A DNA stretch of 64,000 nt, from positions 62,001 through 126,000 of the forward strand of contig JAXHMB010000006.1 in NCBI GenBank assembly GCA_034521755.1, read 5' to 3'. The notes under the pieces were generated by a model that was not told the origin of the DNA, made no database searches, and worked only from the letters and a program-made list of their open reading frames with translations. The first letter of the stretch is position 1, and every line of letters starts with the position of its first letter. The DNA comes from JAXHMB01 sp034521755. GTDB lineage: Bacteria; Bacteroidota; Rhodothermia; Balneolales; Balneolaceae. The position numbers were made by a program, and so were the translations under genes. Shown piece after piece: positions 40,937 through 51,147 of this stretch.

Positions 40937-42750
40937 TTAGCCGAAATTCAGCTCAGCTGTTTTATCTCGTGTCAGGTAATCAATCACAACGCGTGTTATC
41001 ACAATAGCGCTAAAGAGCGAAGCTACGATACCTGCCATCAATGTTACCGCAAAACCTTTGATAGGACCTACTCCAAAACTGTACAGAATGATTCCCACAA
41101 AGAAGGTAGTTACGTTGGCATCTACAATGGCACTCATAGCGTTGGCATAGCCGGCATCGATAGCTGCTCGCAAGGTTTTGCCCGATCGTTGTTCTTCACG
41201 TATTCGATCAAATATGAGTACGTTGGCATCTACCGCCATACCGATGGTTAATACAATACCGGCAATACCGGGTAAAGTAAGCGTTGCCTTAAAGGCAGCT
41301 AATATTCCAAAAATAAATAGAATGTTAAGCACCAAGGCCAGGTCGGCAATGGCACCCCCCTTTCGGTAATACACAATCATAAAAATAGCCACACAGAAAA
41401 GTCCGGCAACAGTGGAATAAAATCCATCTTGAATGGACTCTTCACCTAGAGTAGCACCAACCGTGCGCTCCTCAATAATATCAAGTGGAGCAGGCAGTGC
41501 ACCTGAAAGTAAAATATTTACCAAGTCTTGTGCTTCGGCAACATCATTCAGTCCTGATATCGATGAACTTCCACCGGAAATTTTTGTCTCAACATTTGGA
41601 TAAGAATACACATATCCATCGAGAATAATAGCAACAGGATCACCAATGTTAGCACCCGTAATGCGTGCCCACCTTCTGGCCCCGTCACTATTCATATCCA
41701 TCGAAACACGAGGTTGATTGGTGGTTTGATCAAACTGCACGCTGGCTTCTTCAATCACATCACCTGTCAATTCAATTTGTGAACGTACTGCCACAAGCTC
41801 AAATAATTCGATCCCTTGATCTTCAACGGTTTGAAATGGAGTTGCACCCCACATAAGTTCTGTGTTTCTGGGGAGTAATCTTTGCACTTCCGGCATTTGT
41901 ATCAACTCATTAACCCTGGCCGTATCTTCAGCAGCGGCATAACCAAATAAAGCTTCTCTTTGAACTTGAAGGTTTAGTACCTGAGTTAATTCGTTTACAC
42001 CTTGACCTGAAGTTGTGTCATCAGCCGCTCTTTGATCAAAGAATTCTATAATTTGCTGTCTTGCAGTATTTAATTGGTCCGAATCCGGAGTAAGACGGAA
42101 TTCTAATCGAGCGGTTCCTTTTAATAGATCCCTAACTCTTTGTTTTTCCGCTACACCCGGCAGTTCAACAACAATACGATTGTTGCCCTGCTTCAGGATT
42201 GATGGTTCGTTTACCCCGTAGCGATCTACACGTGTACGAATAATTTCCATGGCCCGGTCAACTGCACTGTCCCGCTGTTTCTTGAGATAAGCCTGAATTT
42301 CTTCGTTGCTCGAACGCCGGGTAATATTTTCGGCATCGGAGCGATAATACCTGCTGAGCCGTGCATTGGGATCACGACGTTCAAATTCCTGCACCATCTC
42401 ATCAATAAAGTCAGTACCATTTTCTAGAGCTCGCTCTTTTGCAACATCAATGACATTGTTAAGTGTACTGTCAGCGTATTCATCGGCTAATTCGCGAACC
42501 AGTCTTGGTGTTCCCACTTCCATGGTTACATGCATACCGCCTTGAAGGTCAAGACCCAGTGAAAGCGAATTTTGCCGCAATTCCTGAATGCGTCCCGCAT
42601 TTTGCTCTCAGTGTACTGAGCATGTTCAGCCTGAGGCAGATCTTCAATATAATTCTGTTCCAATTGGTATTGTACCGTTGGCCATAAATAATAAATAGAG
42701 ATACCCAGGAAGACTGCTATAAAAAATAATTTTGTTCCGTTGCCTTGCAT
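40937..42750 (-). CDS. secD: Protein translocase subunit SecD (one frameshift)
   Basis: About 605 residues. N-terminal membrane helix (LFFIAVFLGISIYYLWPTVQ), then LSLGLDLQGGMH (P1 head start), RTRVDRYGVNEPSI, a large periplasmic domain, and the C-terminal six-helix part with TIGMAVDANVLIFDRIREE. One missing A near 42590 breaks the frame between helix 1 and LQGGMH. Uses the proton gradient to help export. Confidence 0.94.
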
Positions 42751-42834
42751 AAGATTATTGTTTAATACGTTATAAAATAAGGTGTAATATAGCTACCCGA
42801 AAAGGATTAGAATGAATGGAATAGCTGTTAAAAC

Positions 42835-43380
42835 TTAGGGAGCACCAATAGCGATGCCACCTTCCATAGGAGTCAGGCTTCTGTCAAAATAATTTTCGAA
42901 AAGAAACGATTCGCCAAGGACTTTTAGAGAAGAGTCAAACTTATCTGAAATAAAACCGGCATGGTTTGAAGCTCCAAATTTATCAACATGAACAGCATGG
43001 GCAGGTTTCAGTATTTCAGGCATCGGCGCCTTAGCCATACCATTAGCTGCCCGTAAGTGGTTCCACTTAATAAGCAACAACTTATACAGTTGCTTTGACT
43101 CTACGTTGTTTAAAGTGGCATTTTGAGTAAGATTATACTTGGCAAATACCGCTGATACCTTTTTAATAAGTACATCTTCACTGACACTATTATTGCGAAT
43201 ATCATTTAGCTCTTTTTGGAAGGATGTATTATTCGCTTTTTGAGCTACGGTATGGAGAAAGTTATCAACCGCTTCTGAAGAGTTCTTGGCTGATGCAGGC
43301 TGTATCAAAAACAGTCCAAAGCCCACCCACAATGTGGAAATAACCAACAACTTTGATATGGAAGAACGCAATATCTGCAT
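42835..43380 (-). CDS. Secreted hypothetical protein
   Basis: 181 residues, intact. Signal peptide of about 31 residues (LLVISTLWVGFGLFLIQPASA) with likely cleavage after ASA. The mature part is helical and hydrophilic with no motif I recognise. Upstream of secD on the same strand by 84 bases. Confidence 0.7.
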   Translation of the reverse strand: MQILRSSISKLLVISTLWVGFGLFLIQPASAKNSSEAVDNFLHTVAQKANNTSFQKELNDIRNNSVSEDVLIKKVSAVFAKYNLTQNATLNNVESKQLYKLLLIKWNHLRAANGMAKAPMPEILKPAHAVHVDKFGASNHAGFISDKFDSSLKVLGESFLFENYFDRSLTPMEGGIAIGAP

Positions 43381-43589
43381 AAGTCTCAGAAAATAGTCAG
43401 AAAGAAAGTAGAGGACAAACTTTTTTTAGACCCATATTTTATTTGAATTGTCTCTTTCTAATCAAGTGTGGAACCATAACTTGCATTAAACTATTATATT
43501 ACAAAGAGTTCTAGTTCTATTGATAAAATTATTTTCTAGAACGTTATCCAACCAACGAATAGGATTAATAACTCAAACATATTTTTACT

Positions 43590-43946
43590 ATGAATAAAGT
43601 AGCTATAATTGTGTTAGCAGAAGAAGGATCTCATGAATCTTTGGGAAGAGTAGTTAATGCGCTGGAATTTGCTAAAGAACTCAAAGAAAATAACGATGAA
43701 GTCCGCATGGTTTTTGACGGAGCAGGTACAACATTTATCCCGGCATTAGAGGATGAAGAACATGATGCGCACCCACTTTATAAAGCTGTTGAAGATACCA
43801 TCGATGGGGCATGTAAATTTTGCTCAAAAGCCTTTGGTGTCATTAAAGAAGTAAGTAAAAGTGATATAGACCTACTGGATGACTATGACGAGCATCCAAG
43901 CTTGCGCACATACATTTCGGAAGGATACCAGGTTGTCACATTCTAA
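43590..43946 (+). CDS. DsrE-family protein
   Basis: 118 residues, intact. DsrE/YchN-like fold: NKVAIIVLAEEGSHESLGRV start, MVFDGAGTTFI, and a conserved cysteine pair in GACKFCSKAFG. Relatives transfer or carry sulfur, though some are structural; role here unknown. A bidirectional terminator separates it from uvrA. Confidence 0.8.
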   Translation: MNKVAIIVLAEEGSHESLGRVVNALEFAKELKENNDEVRMVFDGAGTTFIPALEDEEHDAHPLYKAVEDTIDGACKFCSKAFGVIKEVSKSDIDLLDDYDEHPSLRTYISEGYQVVTF

Positions 43947-43960
43947 CAGATGGAATATGT

Positions 43961-43994
43961 ACAAAAGCTGTCACAGAAATGCGGCAGCTTTTGT
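43961..43994. terminator. Bidirectional terminator between dsrE-like and uvrA
   Basis: ACAAAAGCTG pairs perfectly with CAGCTTTTGT around a 14-base loop. It lies between two convergent genes (stops at 43946 and 43997). Confidence 0.75.
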
Positions 43995-43996
43995 AT

Positions 43997-46846
43997 TTAG
44001 GCTGTAACCTTTTGGCTCTTCTCACGGTCAAATTCCTCCTTTAAAAACTGACCGGTATAACTCTGATCTATCTCAGCAACTTCTTCGGGTGTGCCCTGTG
44101 CAATAACTTCGCCACCTTCATGTCCCCCTTCTGGACCCAGATCAATGATCCAGTCTGCCGCTTTAATGAGATCTAGGTTATGCTCAATGACGATTACTGT
44201 ATTGCCTTTATCAACAAGCTGCTGACACACATCTACCAACATACGCACATCCTGGAAGTGCAGGCCGGTGGTAGGCTCATCCATAATATATAGAGTATCA
44301 CCCGTCCCAACTTTGGAAAGTTCACGGGAAAGCTTGATACGCTGTGCCTCTCCTCCGGAAAGCGTGGTGCTCGACTGTCCAAGGGTAAGATAACCGAGTC
44401 CTACATCACAGAGCGTACCTAAAATTCGGTTGATGGCCGGAACTGAATCAAAGAACTCGCTGGCTTCCTGTATAGACATTTCCAGCACGTCGGCAATATT
44501 TTTGCCTTTGTAATAAATCTCCAGCGTTTCACGATTATAGCGGCGCGCGTTACAGGTTTCACAGTCCACATATACATCGGGCAGAAAGTTCATCTCAATT
44601 TTCCTTACTCCGTCACCACCACATGTTTCACAACGGCCTCCTTTCACATTAAATGAAAAACGCCCCTGATCATAGCCACGAATCTTAGATTCGGGAAGCT
44701 CAGCAAAAAGCTTGCGGATATGGTCAAATACTTTGGTATAGGTACCCGGATTTGAGCGCGGTGTACGACCAATCGGACTTTGATCAACAGATATAATCTT
44801 ATCCAGATTGTCCAGCCCCTCTACCTCATCGTAAGGCAGCGGCACCGTCTTAGAATTATAAAAGTAATTAGATAAAATGGGTGCTAAGGTCTGATTGATG
44901 AGCGTACTCTTTCCGCTTCCACTTACACCGGTCACACAAATAAACTTGCCCAATGGTATTTCCACATCTTCACCTTTGAGATTGTGACCACGAGCGCCCA
45001 AAATCTTTATGCTTTTGCTATTGCCTTTGCGCCGTTCATCCGGATATGGAACCACTTCTTCATCTTTCAGGAACTTGGCTGTCATAGATTCGGGGTCCAG
45101 ATCTTCCGGTTTTCCTTCCGTTACAATCTCTCCACCATAATCTCCTGCACCCGGTCCCAAGTCTAACACATAATCTGCATGTTCTATCGTTTCGCGGTCG
45201 TGTTCTACAACAATCACACTGTTGCCTAAATCACGAAGTGTCTCCAGAGATCGAATCAATTTAATATTATCTTTTTGATGCAGACCGATGCTGGGCTCAT
45301 CCAATATATAAAGCACTCCAACAAGCTGTGTGCCAATTTGTGTAGCCAAACGAATACGCTGTGCTTCCCCACCGCTAAGGGATTGTGCCTCACGATCCAG
45401 GGTCAGATAATTCAATCCTACATTTAGCAGAAAGTCTACACGGTCGCGAACTTCTTTAAGCACCTGACTGCCTATCTTCTGCTGACGCTCATTGAGATCT
45501 AAATTGTTGATAGTATTGCGCAGGCTGGAAATATCAAGTTTCACCAAGTCATCAATTCCATGGCCGTCAATCTTATAGGAAAGCGACTCCTTATTTAGCC
45601 GGCCTCCTCCACACTCGGGACAGTCTACCTTGCTCATAAAAGCTTTGGCTTTATCACGCTGCTTGCTCGATTTACTATCCTTAAATTGTTCTTTGATAGT
45701 GTTTCGCAATCCCTTAAACGAGTGCTTGTATGTTACGTTATCGTTTCGGAAATCGTAGCTGACATTAAACTTGGTATCCCCACCACCGTTCATCATCAAA
45801 TCCAATGCTTCATCAGAGAATTCTTTGATCGGAGTTTCAAAATCAAGATCCATCGTCTCTAAAACTGCTTTTAGCTGCTTGAAGGCAAAAATATCACGGG
45901 GCTCACCCAGAAAACGAATAGCACCTTCAGCAATACTTTGGTCTTTATTGGGGATTAGCAGATCAATATCAACATCATAGGTATAACCAAGGCCATCACA
46001 CTTGGAACAGGCACCGTATGGAGAATTAAATGAGAACATGTTTGGCGCCGGATCTTCATAAGCCAAGCCACTTTCAGGATCGAACAGGTTCTGTGAAAAC
46101 AGCTGATCTTTATATTCTCCTTCCTCTTCACCCGGTATGGAAAGAATTACATTACCGTCAGCCATCTCAAGGGCCAGGCGTACGCTTTCAGCAATCCGTT
46201 TTCGACTTTTTCCATTGATTACAAAGCGATCAACTACTACTTCAATATTGTGCGTTTTATAGCGATCCACTTTCATATCTTCTTCAAGCTCCATGAATTC
46301 GCCATCTACGCGTACCTGTACAAATCCCTGTTTTCGTGTCTGTTCAAAAAGCTCACGGTAATGTCCTTTGCGGCCCCGCACAACAGGTGCCAGGCAATAT
46401 GCTTTGGTACCTTCCGTCATATCCATAATGGTTGAAACAACCTGGTCGGCTGTCTGCTTCTCCATTTTGTTACCTGTTTTGTAGGAATAGGGAATTCCTA
46501 TGCGCGCATAAAGCAGCCGAAGAAAGTCATATATTTCTGTAACAGTCCCTACTGTCGATCGTGGATTTCGGTTAGTGGTTTTTTGATCAATCGATATAAC
46601 CGGCGAAAGTCCGTCGATAAAGTCAACTTCAGGGCGCTCCATCATCCCCAAAAATTGACGGGCATAAGCAGAAAGGGATTCCAGGAAGCGGCGTTGGCCC
46701 TCAGCATAGATCGTGTCAAAAGCCAGGGAAGATTTGCCTGACCCTGAAATACCGGTAACCACTACCAGTTGTTCTCTTGGAATGTCAACGTCTATATTTT
46801 TCAGGTTGTGCTCACGTGCACCACGGATAACAATATTTTCTCGCAA
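43997..46846 (-). CDS. uvrA: Excinuclease ABC subunit A
   Basis: 949 residues, intact. DNA damage recognition in nucleotide excision repair. Two ABC ATPase halves: Walker A GISGSGKSS (32-40) and GVSGSGKSTL; signatures LSGGEAQRIRLA and LSGGEAQRIKLS; Walker B LDEPSIGLH and MDEPTTGLH. Zinc fingers CSKCDG...CPECGG and CETCGG...CETCNA. ATG 46846 (MRENIVIRGAREHNL) gives the canonical start. Confidence 0.98.
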   Translation of the reverse strand: MRENIVIRGAREHNLKNIDVDIPREQLVVVTGISGSGKSSLAFDTIYAEGQRRFLESLSAYARQFLGMMERPEVDFIDGLSPVISIDQKTTNRNPRSTVGTVTEIYDFLRLLYARIGIPYSYKTGNKMEKQTADQVVSTIMDMTEGTKAYCLAPVVRGRKGHYRELFEQTRKQGFVQVRVDGEFMELEEDMKVDRYKTHNIEVVVDRFVINGKSRKRIAESVRLALEMADGNVILSIPGEEEGEYKDQLFSQNLFDPESGLAYEDPAPNMFSFNSPYGACSKCDGLGYTYDVDIDLLIPNKDQSIAEGAIRFLGEPRDIFAFKQLKAVLETMDLDFETPIKEFSDEALDLMMNGGGDTKFNVSYDFRNDNVTYKHSFKGLRNTIKEQFKDSKSSKQRDKAKAFMSKVDCPECGGGRLNKESLSYKIDGHGIDDLVKLDISSLRNTINNLDLNERQQKIGSQVLKEVRDRVDFLLNVGLNYLTLDREAQSLSGGEAQRIRLATQIGTQLVGVLYILDEPSIGLHQKDNIKLIRSLETLRDLGNSVIVVEHDRETIEHADYVLDLGPGAGDYGGEIVTEGKPEDLDPESMTAKFLKDEEVVPYPDERRKGNSKSIKILGARGHNLKGEDVEIPLGKFICVTGVSGSGKSTLINQTLAPILSNYFYNSKTVPLPYDEVEGLDNLDKIISVDQSPIGRTPRSNPGTYTKVFDHIRKLFAELPESKIRGYDQGRFSFNVKGGRCETCGGDGVRKIEMNFLPDVYVDCETCNARRYNRETLEIYYKGKNIADVLEMSIQEASEFFDSVPAINRILGTLCDVGLGYLTLGQSSTTLSGGEAQRIKLSRELSKVGTGDTLYIMDEPTTGLHFQDVRMLVDVCQQLVDKGNTVIVIEHNLDLIKAADWIIDLGPEGGHEGGEVIAQGTPEEVAEIDQSYTGQFLKEEFDREKSQKVTA

Positions 46847-46976
46847 AGTACTGGGAATTTCGGGTTCCGAATAAACCCCTTAAGTTAAGGATAAATTCTT
46901 ACTTTTGAAGGAAATGAATTCTAAAAAATTAGTCTCGGTAGATTAACTCTAATATTACCTTAATCATTCAACTATA

Positions 46977-47633
46977 ATGCCTAAACGCACAATCGATCTT
47001 CCCGGAGTTTATAAGTTCAGTTTTTCACAGTTCAAAAAGTATGTTTCTTTCATCATTGGTGTAGCGGCCACCTACTTTGTATTGGCTATTGTTCCGCAAG
47101 TATACTTTTATCTGCGCGCTCCTCAGGACCCTACCACAGAAAGCCAGTTTTTCTCATTTATGCTCACACTCATCCAGCTTTTCCTTGCCCTGGGTTTCAC
47201 CAAAGTTATGCTGCTGCTTATCGATGACAAACCGGTAGAGATTGTGGATATGGTAAATAACTTCAGGATTTTTCTGAGCTACTTTGTAGGTAGTTTTCTG
47301 TTTGGCATGGCAGTACTTATTGGCATATTCCTCCTGATTATACCGGGCATCTACATTGGGCTCCGGCTTCAATTTTATCAATATTACATTATTGAAGAAG
47401 GCGACAATTCATTTACGGCACTAAAGAAAAGCTTTGATGCAACCGAAAACCTGGCGCTTGAGCTATTCCTGTTCGGGCTTACTGTATTTCTTATTAATCT
47501 TGGCGGTATGCTCCTTTTTGGGATTGGCATCTTGGTCACCTATCCCATTACCACAATGGCCACGGCAGCTATTTATAAAAGTTTAGAATCAGAGGAGACA
47601 ACTATTCCGGAAAACACATATCGTCTTGAATAA
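46977..47633 (+). CDS. Multi-pass membrane protein
   Basis: 218 residues, intact. About five hydrophobic segments (45-65, 80-100, 110-140, 165-200), including the Pro-Gly break FLLIIPGIYIGLRLQFYQYY, a pattern common in small uncharacterised integral membrane families (YciC/DUF975-like). Function unknown. Divergent from uvrA with a 130-base intergenic region. Confidence 0.72.
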   Translation: MPKRTIDLPGVYKFSFSQFKKYVSFIIGVAATYFVLAIVPQVYFYLRAPQDPTTESQFFSFMLTLIQLFLALGFTKVMLLLIDDKPVEIVDMVNNFRIFLSYFVGSFLFGMAVLIGIFLLIIPGIYIGLRLQFYQYYIIEEGDNSFTALKKSFDATENLALELFLFGLTVFLINLGGMLLFGIGILVTYPITTMATAAIYKSLESEETTIPENTYRLE

Positions 47634-47784
47634 TAATTTGTCACAATTAATGATTTCTCTTCTCTTATAAACAGGCTATCTTATTGCATTAATAAAACTG
47701 GCGATAACTACCAGAAAAATTCGGAACACAATCATCACTTCCGAGTTTAAGCTTTGCAACAATTAATAAATCATCTACAGAATT

Positions 47785-48825
47785 ATGCGATCAGCGCATC
47801 TTTTTACAATTTTCGTGGCTATTCTATGTGTAGCATGCAGTTCCGTTAAAACCGGTGATTCCAAAAAAGAACCACTGCTTCCATACGTTGAAGATAATCG
47901 GGTTGGATTCCTGGATACTCAGCTCAACAAAAAAATAAATCCCTCCTTCGCATACTTACCCAATCGAAACTGGCCGTATGAATTTTCGGAAGGCTTGGCT
48001 GCTATCAATTTTTTGGGAGTAGTCGGTTTTATTGACAAAGATGGCGATGTTGTCATAGAGCCAAAATTTGATATGGCCTATAATTTCTCGAATGGGCTGG
48101 CGCTGGTACGGGCGAAAGACAAATTTGGATTTATAAAAAAGTCGGGGAGCTACAAAATTGAACCTGAATTTAAAGGAGCAGGAAATTTTCATAATAACCT
48201 GGCACCCGTTAAAAAAGAAAAGAATAGCTTGTGGGGATATATTAATAAAAAGAATGAATTTATAATTGTGCCCCGGTTTCTTGCAGCAAAAGACTTTTCA
48301 GAAGGATTTGCCCTGGTTCAAAATACCGATCACAAAGAATGGGGCTTTATAAATACAGAAGGAGAAGTTGTTATTGATTACCAATACCCAAAAGCTGAAT
48401 CTTTTTCCGAGGGGTTGGCTGCCGTTCAGCTGGAGTATAAACAATGGGGCTATATTGATACCATGGGAAGAGTTCATATTGATTCCCGGTTCCTCGAAGC
48501 CGGACCTTTTTCGGAAGGCAAGGCTGCTGTAGCAATGCCGGAAGATGAAACCAATCTTGATACGAAAAAGTACGGTTATGTCAACAAAAGAGGTCGATTT
48601 ATTATAGAGCCAAAATTTGACGAGGCTTTCCCTTTCTCAAACGGCATTGCCCGTGTTAAAATCGGAAATAAGTATACCTATATAAATGAACAGGGTAAGA
48701 TGATTTCTGATCCTATTTATGACATGGCATGGGACTTCAAAGGTGGTTTAGGCTTGGTAAAGATTAACAACAAGTTTGCTTACATAAACAAAGAGGGAAT
48801 CTTTTCTTTAGAGCCACTGAGTTAG
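47785..48825 (+). CDS. WG-repeat lipoprotein
   Basis: 346 residues, intact. Lipoprotein signal peptide with lipobox VACSS (Cys near 19). The rest is at least six WG repeats of about 40-45 residues (VGFIDKDGDVVIEPKFDMAY, WGYINKKNEFIIVPRF, WGFINTEGEVVIDYQYP, YGYVNKRGRFIIEPKF). These repeats form beta-strand scaffolds; function unknown. Likely in the outer membrane or periplasm. Confidence 0.88.
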   Translation: MRSAHLFTIFVAILCVACSSVKTGDSKKEPLLPYVEDNRVGFLDTQLNKKINPSFAYLPNRNWPYEFSEGLAAINFLGVVGFIDKDGDVVIEPKFDMAYNFSNGLALVRAKDKFGFIKKSGSYKIEPEFKGAGNFHNNLAPVKKEKNSLWGYINKKNEFIIVPRFLAAKDFSEGFALVQNTDHKEWGFINTEGEVVIDYQYPKAESFSEGLAAVQLEYKQWGYIDTMGRVHIDSRFLEAGPFSEGKAAVAMPEDETNLDTKKYGYVNKRGRFIIEPKFDEAFPFSNGIARVKIGNKYTYINEQGKMISDPIYDMAWDFKGGLGLVKINNKFAYINKEGIFSLEPLS

Positions 48826-48937
48826 TAAGAATACCCCAATTGCAATCTTCTTTAAAGGGTAGCGGAACTATTATCCGTTTACAAAAATTTCACTTATCTT
48901 TAGTCTTTTTGTAATAAAATAGATTTATCAACCATCG

Positions 48938-50320
48938 ATGTTTAACGAAAAAACTGTGGCCCCTGAAGTAGCAAATCCTGAAGACTGGTCTCCGGTCTCC
49001 TGGAAAAACTTTCCAATCAAACAAATGCCTGAATATCCAAGTCAGGAAGAACTGGATAAGGTATATAAGGAGCTTCGCACCTATCCCCCGCTTATTACTT
49101 CGTGGGAAGTTGAAGCTTTGAAGAAAAAACTGGCTGATGTAGCGGCAGGTAAAAGTTTTTTGTTGCAAGGCGGAGACTGTGCCGAAAGTTTTGCCGACTG
49201 CAAAGCACCCAAGATTGTAAATCTGCTTAAGGTCCTTTTACAGATGAGCTTTATCATGATTCATGAACAGGGAATTCCTGTTGTCCGCGTTGGACGTATT
49301 GCCGGACAGTATGCCAAGCCGCGTTCTCGTGATTATGAAATTGTAGATGGTGAGGAAATACCCAATTACAGGGGCGACCTCATTAATAGTATTAAACCCA
49401 AGCACGAAGCCAGAATTGCCGACCCCAGCCGATTGTTGGTTGGATACGAAAAAGCAGCACTTACGCTGAACTTTCTGCGTGCCTTATCTGATGAGGGATT
49501 TGCTGACCTGCATCACCCGGAATACTGGGAGCTGGATTTTATGAAGCAGAACCCATACTACCAGGATTACGAAGCGATGGTTAATTCCATCCAAAAGGCA
49601 GTCAGCTTTATGGAAACCATTACGCCCAATGAGTTTAATACGCTCCAAAAGATCAATGTTTATACTTCCCACGAGGGACTTAATCTGTATTACGATGGAG
49701 CTCAAACCCGAAGAGTCCCGCGGCGTGAAGGCTGGTACAATTTAAGTTCACACCTCATTTGGCTGGGCAATCGCACTCGTGATATTGATGGGGCTCATGT
49801 TGAATACCTGCGTGGGATCCGCAATCCTATCGGCATTAAGATTGGCCCCGAATATGATATTGATGAAACGCTGGCGCTCATAGAAAAACTCAACCCTATT
49901 CATGAGGCCGGTAAGATAGTGTTAATCACTCGGTTTGGAAAAGATAAGGTGGAAGCGTGCCTACCTGACCTGATTAAGCAGCTTAAGCATAATGGTATGC
50001 CGGTAGTCTGGAGCTGTGATCCTATGCATGGCAATACCTTTTCAACAGAAAATAATATCAAGACAAGAAACTTCGAGGATATTATTGGAGAAATTCGCAA
50101 GACTTTTGCGGTACATCGCGATCAAGGCAGCTATCTGGGGGGCGTACATCTTGAACTTACCGGTGATAACGTTACGGAATGCGTTGGTGGTGCCAAAGGA
50201 CTCGGTGAAGGAGAACTTCATCAAAACTATGAAACTTACTGTGACCCCCGGCTCAACTACGAACAAAGTCTTGAAATGGCTTTCCTGATTGCCAAAGAGT
50301 GGAATGAAAGCTATGGGTAA
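48938..50320 (+). CDS. 3-deoxy-7-phosphoheptulonate synthase, class II
   Basis: First step of the shikimate pathway, plant/AroAII type. 460 residues, intact. Motifs: SFLLQGGDCAESFADC (metal Cys), RVGRIAGQYAKPRSRDYE, YTSHEGLNLYYD, WLGNRTRDIDGAH, WSCDPMHGNT (metal His) and GGVHLELTGDNVTEC. Start ATG 48938 in a 112-base intergenic region. No other aro gene nearby. Confidence 0.96.
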   Translation: MFNEKTVAPEVANPEDWSPVSWKNFPIKQMPEYPSQEELDKVYKELRTYPPLITSWEVEALKKKLADVAAGKSFLLQGGDCAESFADCKAPKIVNLLKVLLQMSFIMIHEQGIPVVRVGRIAGQYAKPRSRDYEIVDGEEIPNYRGDLINSIKPKHEARIADPSRLLVGYEKAALTLNFLRALSDEGFADLHHPEYWELDFMKQNPYYQDYEAMVNSIQKAVSFMETITPNEFNTLQKINVYTSHEGLNLYYDGAQTRRVPRREGWYNLSSHLIWLGNRTRDIDGAHVEYLRGIRNPIGIKIGPEYDIDETLALIEKLNPIHEAGKIVLITRFGKDKVEACLPDLIKQLKHNGMPVVWSCDPMHGNTFSTENNIKTRNFEDIIGEIRKTFAVHRDQGSYLGGVHLELTGDNVTECVGGAKGLGEGELHQNYETYCDPRLNYEQSLEMAFLIAKEWNESYG

Positions 50321-50475
50321 TCCCATATCCTTCAACTTGAAAACTGCCACAAAATCAGACTGACTGTCGGTTTGTCCAAGAAATAAATGACAACTTTTCT
50401 TTGATCAAATATAATTCTGCAAAAAACGCAGACTATCATTGGCTGAATGTCAGTAAAAGAGCTTCTCAGACCGTT

Positions 50476-50490
50476 TGGCATAAGTATTGA
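50476..50490 (+). promoter_or_regulatory. Sigma54-like element upstream of hsp20
   Basis: TGGCATAAGTATTGA matches the -24/-12 pattern (TGGCAYRN4TTGC) except for the last base. It lies 56 bases before the start. Weak evidence; no enhancer site was identified. Confidence 0.25.
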
Positions 50491-50545
50491 TGTATATAAT
50501 AGTGAGTTTTTGAGACAATCAATCTGAACTAAATCAGACACTATT

Positions 50546-50974
50546 ATGACACTTTTAAAATACAACCAACCCAACAGAAACATGATGTCAAAGAATTTCT
50601 CAGACATTATGGATGAATTTTTCAACGATGTAGTAAATAAACGCAACGATTCTTTTGTACCCGGTATTGATATCTCTGAAACAGATAATCAATTCCTGAT
50701 TTCAGCAGAACTGCCGGGCATGACTAAAGAAGACATTGACATCAGTCTAGATAATGGACGTCTTTCCATCAGCGGTGAGCGAAAGTTTGAGCAGGAAGAA
50801 GAAGGTAAAACATTCCACCGAGTAGAAACCCGCTATGGTTCTTTTAACCGTTCATTCCAGCTGCCAGACAATGTTGATGAAGAAAGTATCCAAGCTACTT
50901 ACGATAATGGCTTGCTGAACATCAGCATTGACAAATCTGAAGACAAAGTTAAAAAGAAGATTGAAATCAGCTAA
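50546..50974 (+). CDS. Small heat shock protein, Hsp20/alpha-crystallin family
   Basis: 142 residues, intact. The alpha-crystallin domain starts VPGIDISETDNQFLISAELP, with ISGERKFEQEEEG and the conserved YDNGLLNISI. Holds unfolded proteins without ATP. An ATG at 50582 is a possible internal start. Close to htrA, cbpA-like and clpB genes. Confidence 0.92.
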   Translation: MTLLKYNQPNRNMMSKNFSDIMDEFFNDVVNKRNDSFVPGIDISETDNQFLISAELPGMTKEDIDISLDNGRLSISGERKFEQEEEGKTFHRVETRYGSFNRSFQLPDNVDEESIQATYDNGLLNISIDKSEDKVKKKIEIS

Positions 50975-51010
50975 ATAAACTGATTGGTCATGACGTAGTA
51001 GCATGGCGTT

Positions 51011-51044
51011 AGCCGGGATTGCCATGAAGGTGATCCCGGCTTTC
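51011..51044 (+). terminator. Terminator after hsp20
   Basis: AGCCGGGAT pairs perfectly with ATCCCGGCT around a 13-base loop, followed by TTCT. About 37 bases after the hsp20 stop. Confidence 0.6.
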
Positions 51045-51147
51045 TATCTAGAAAAAGCCCATACAATATTTTTGTAAAAAATCTGTTGAAGATACTGCTA
51101 GAAATTAATCCCTTTCATTAATTATTTACTGAAATACGGAGTTGAAT

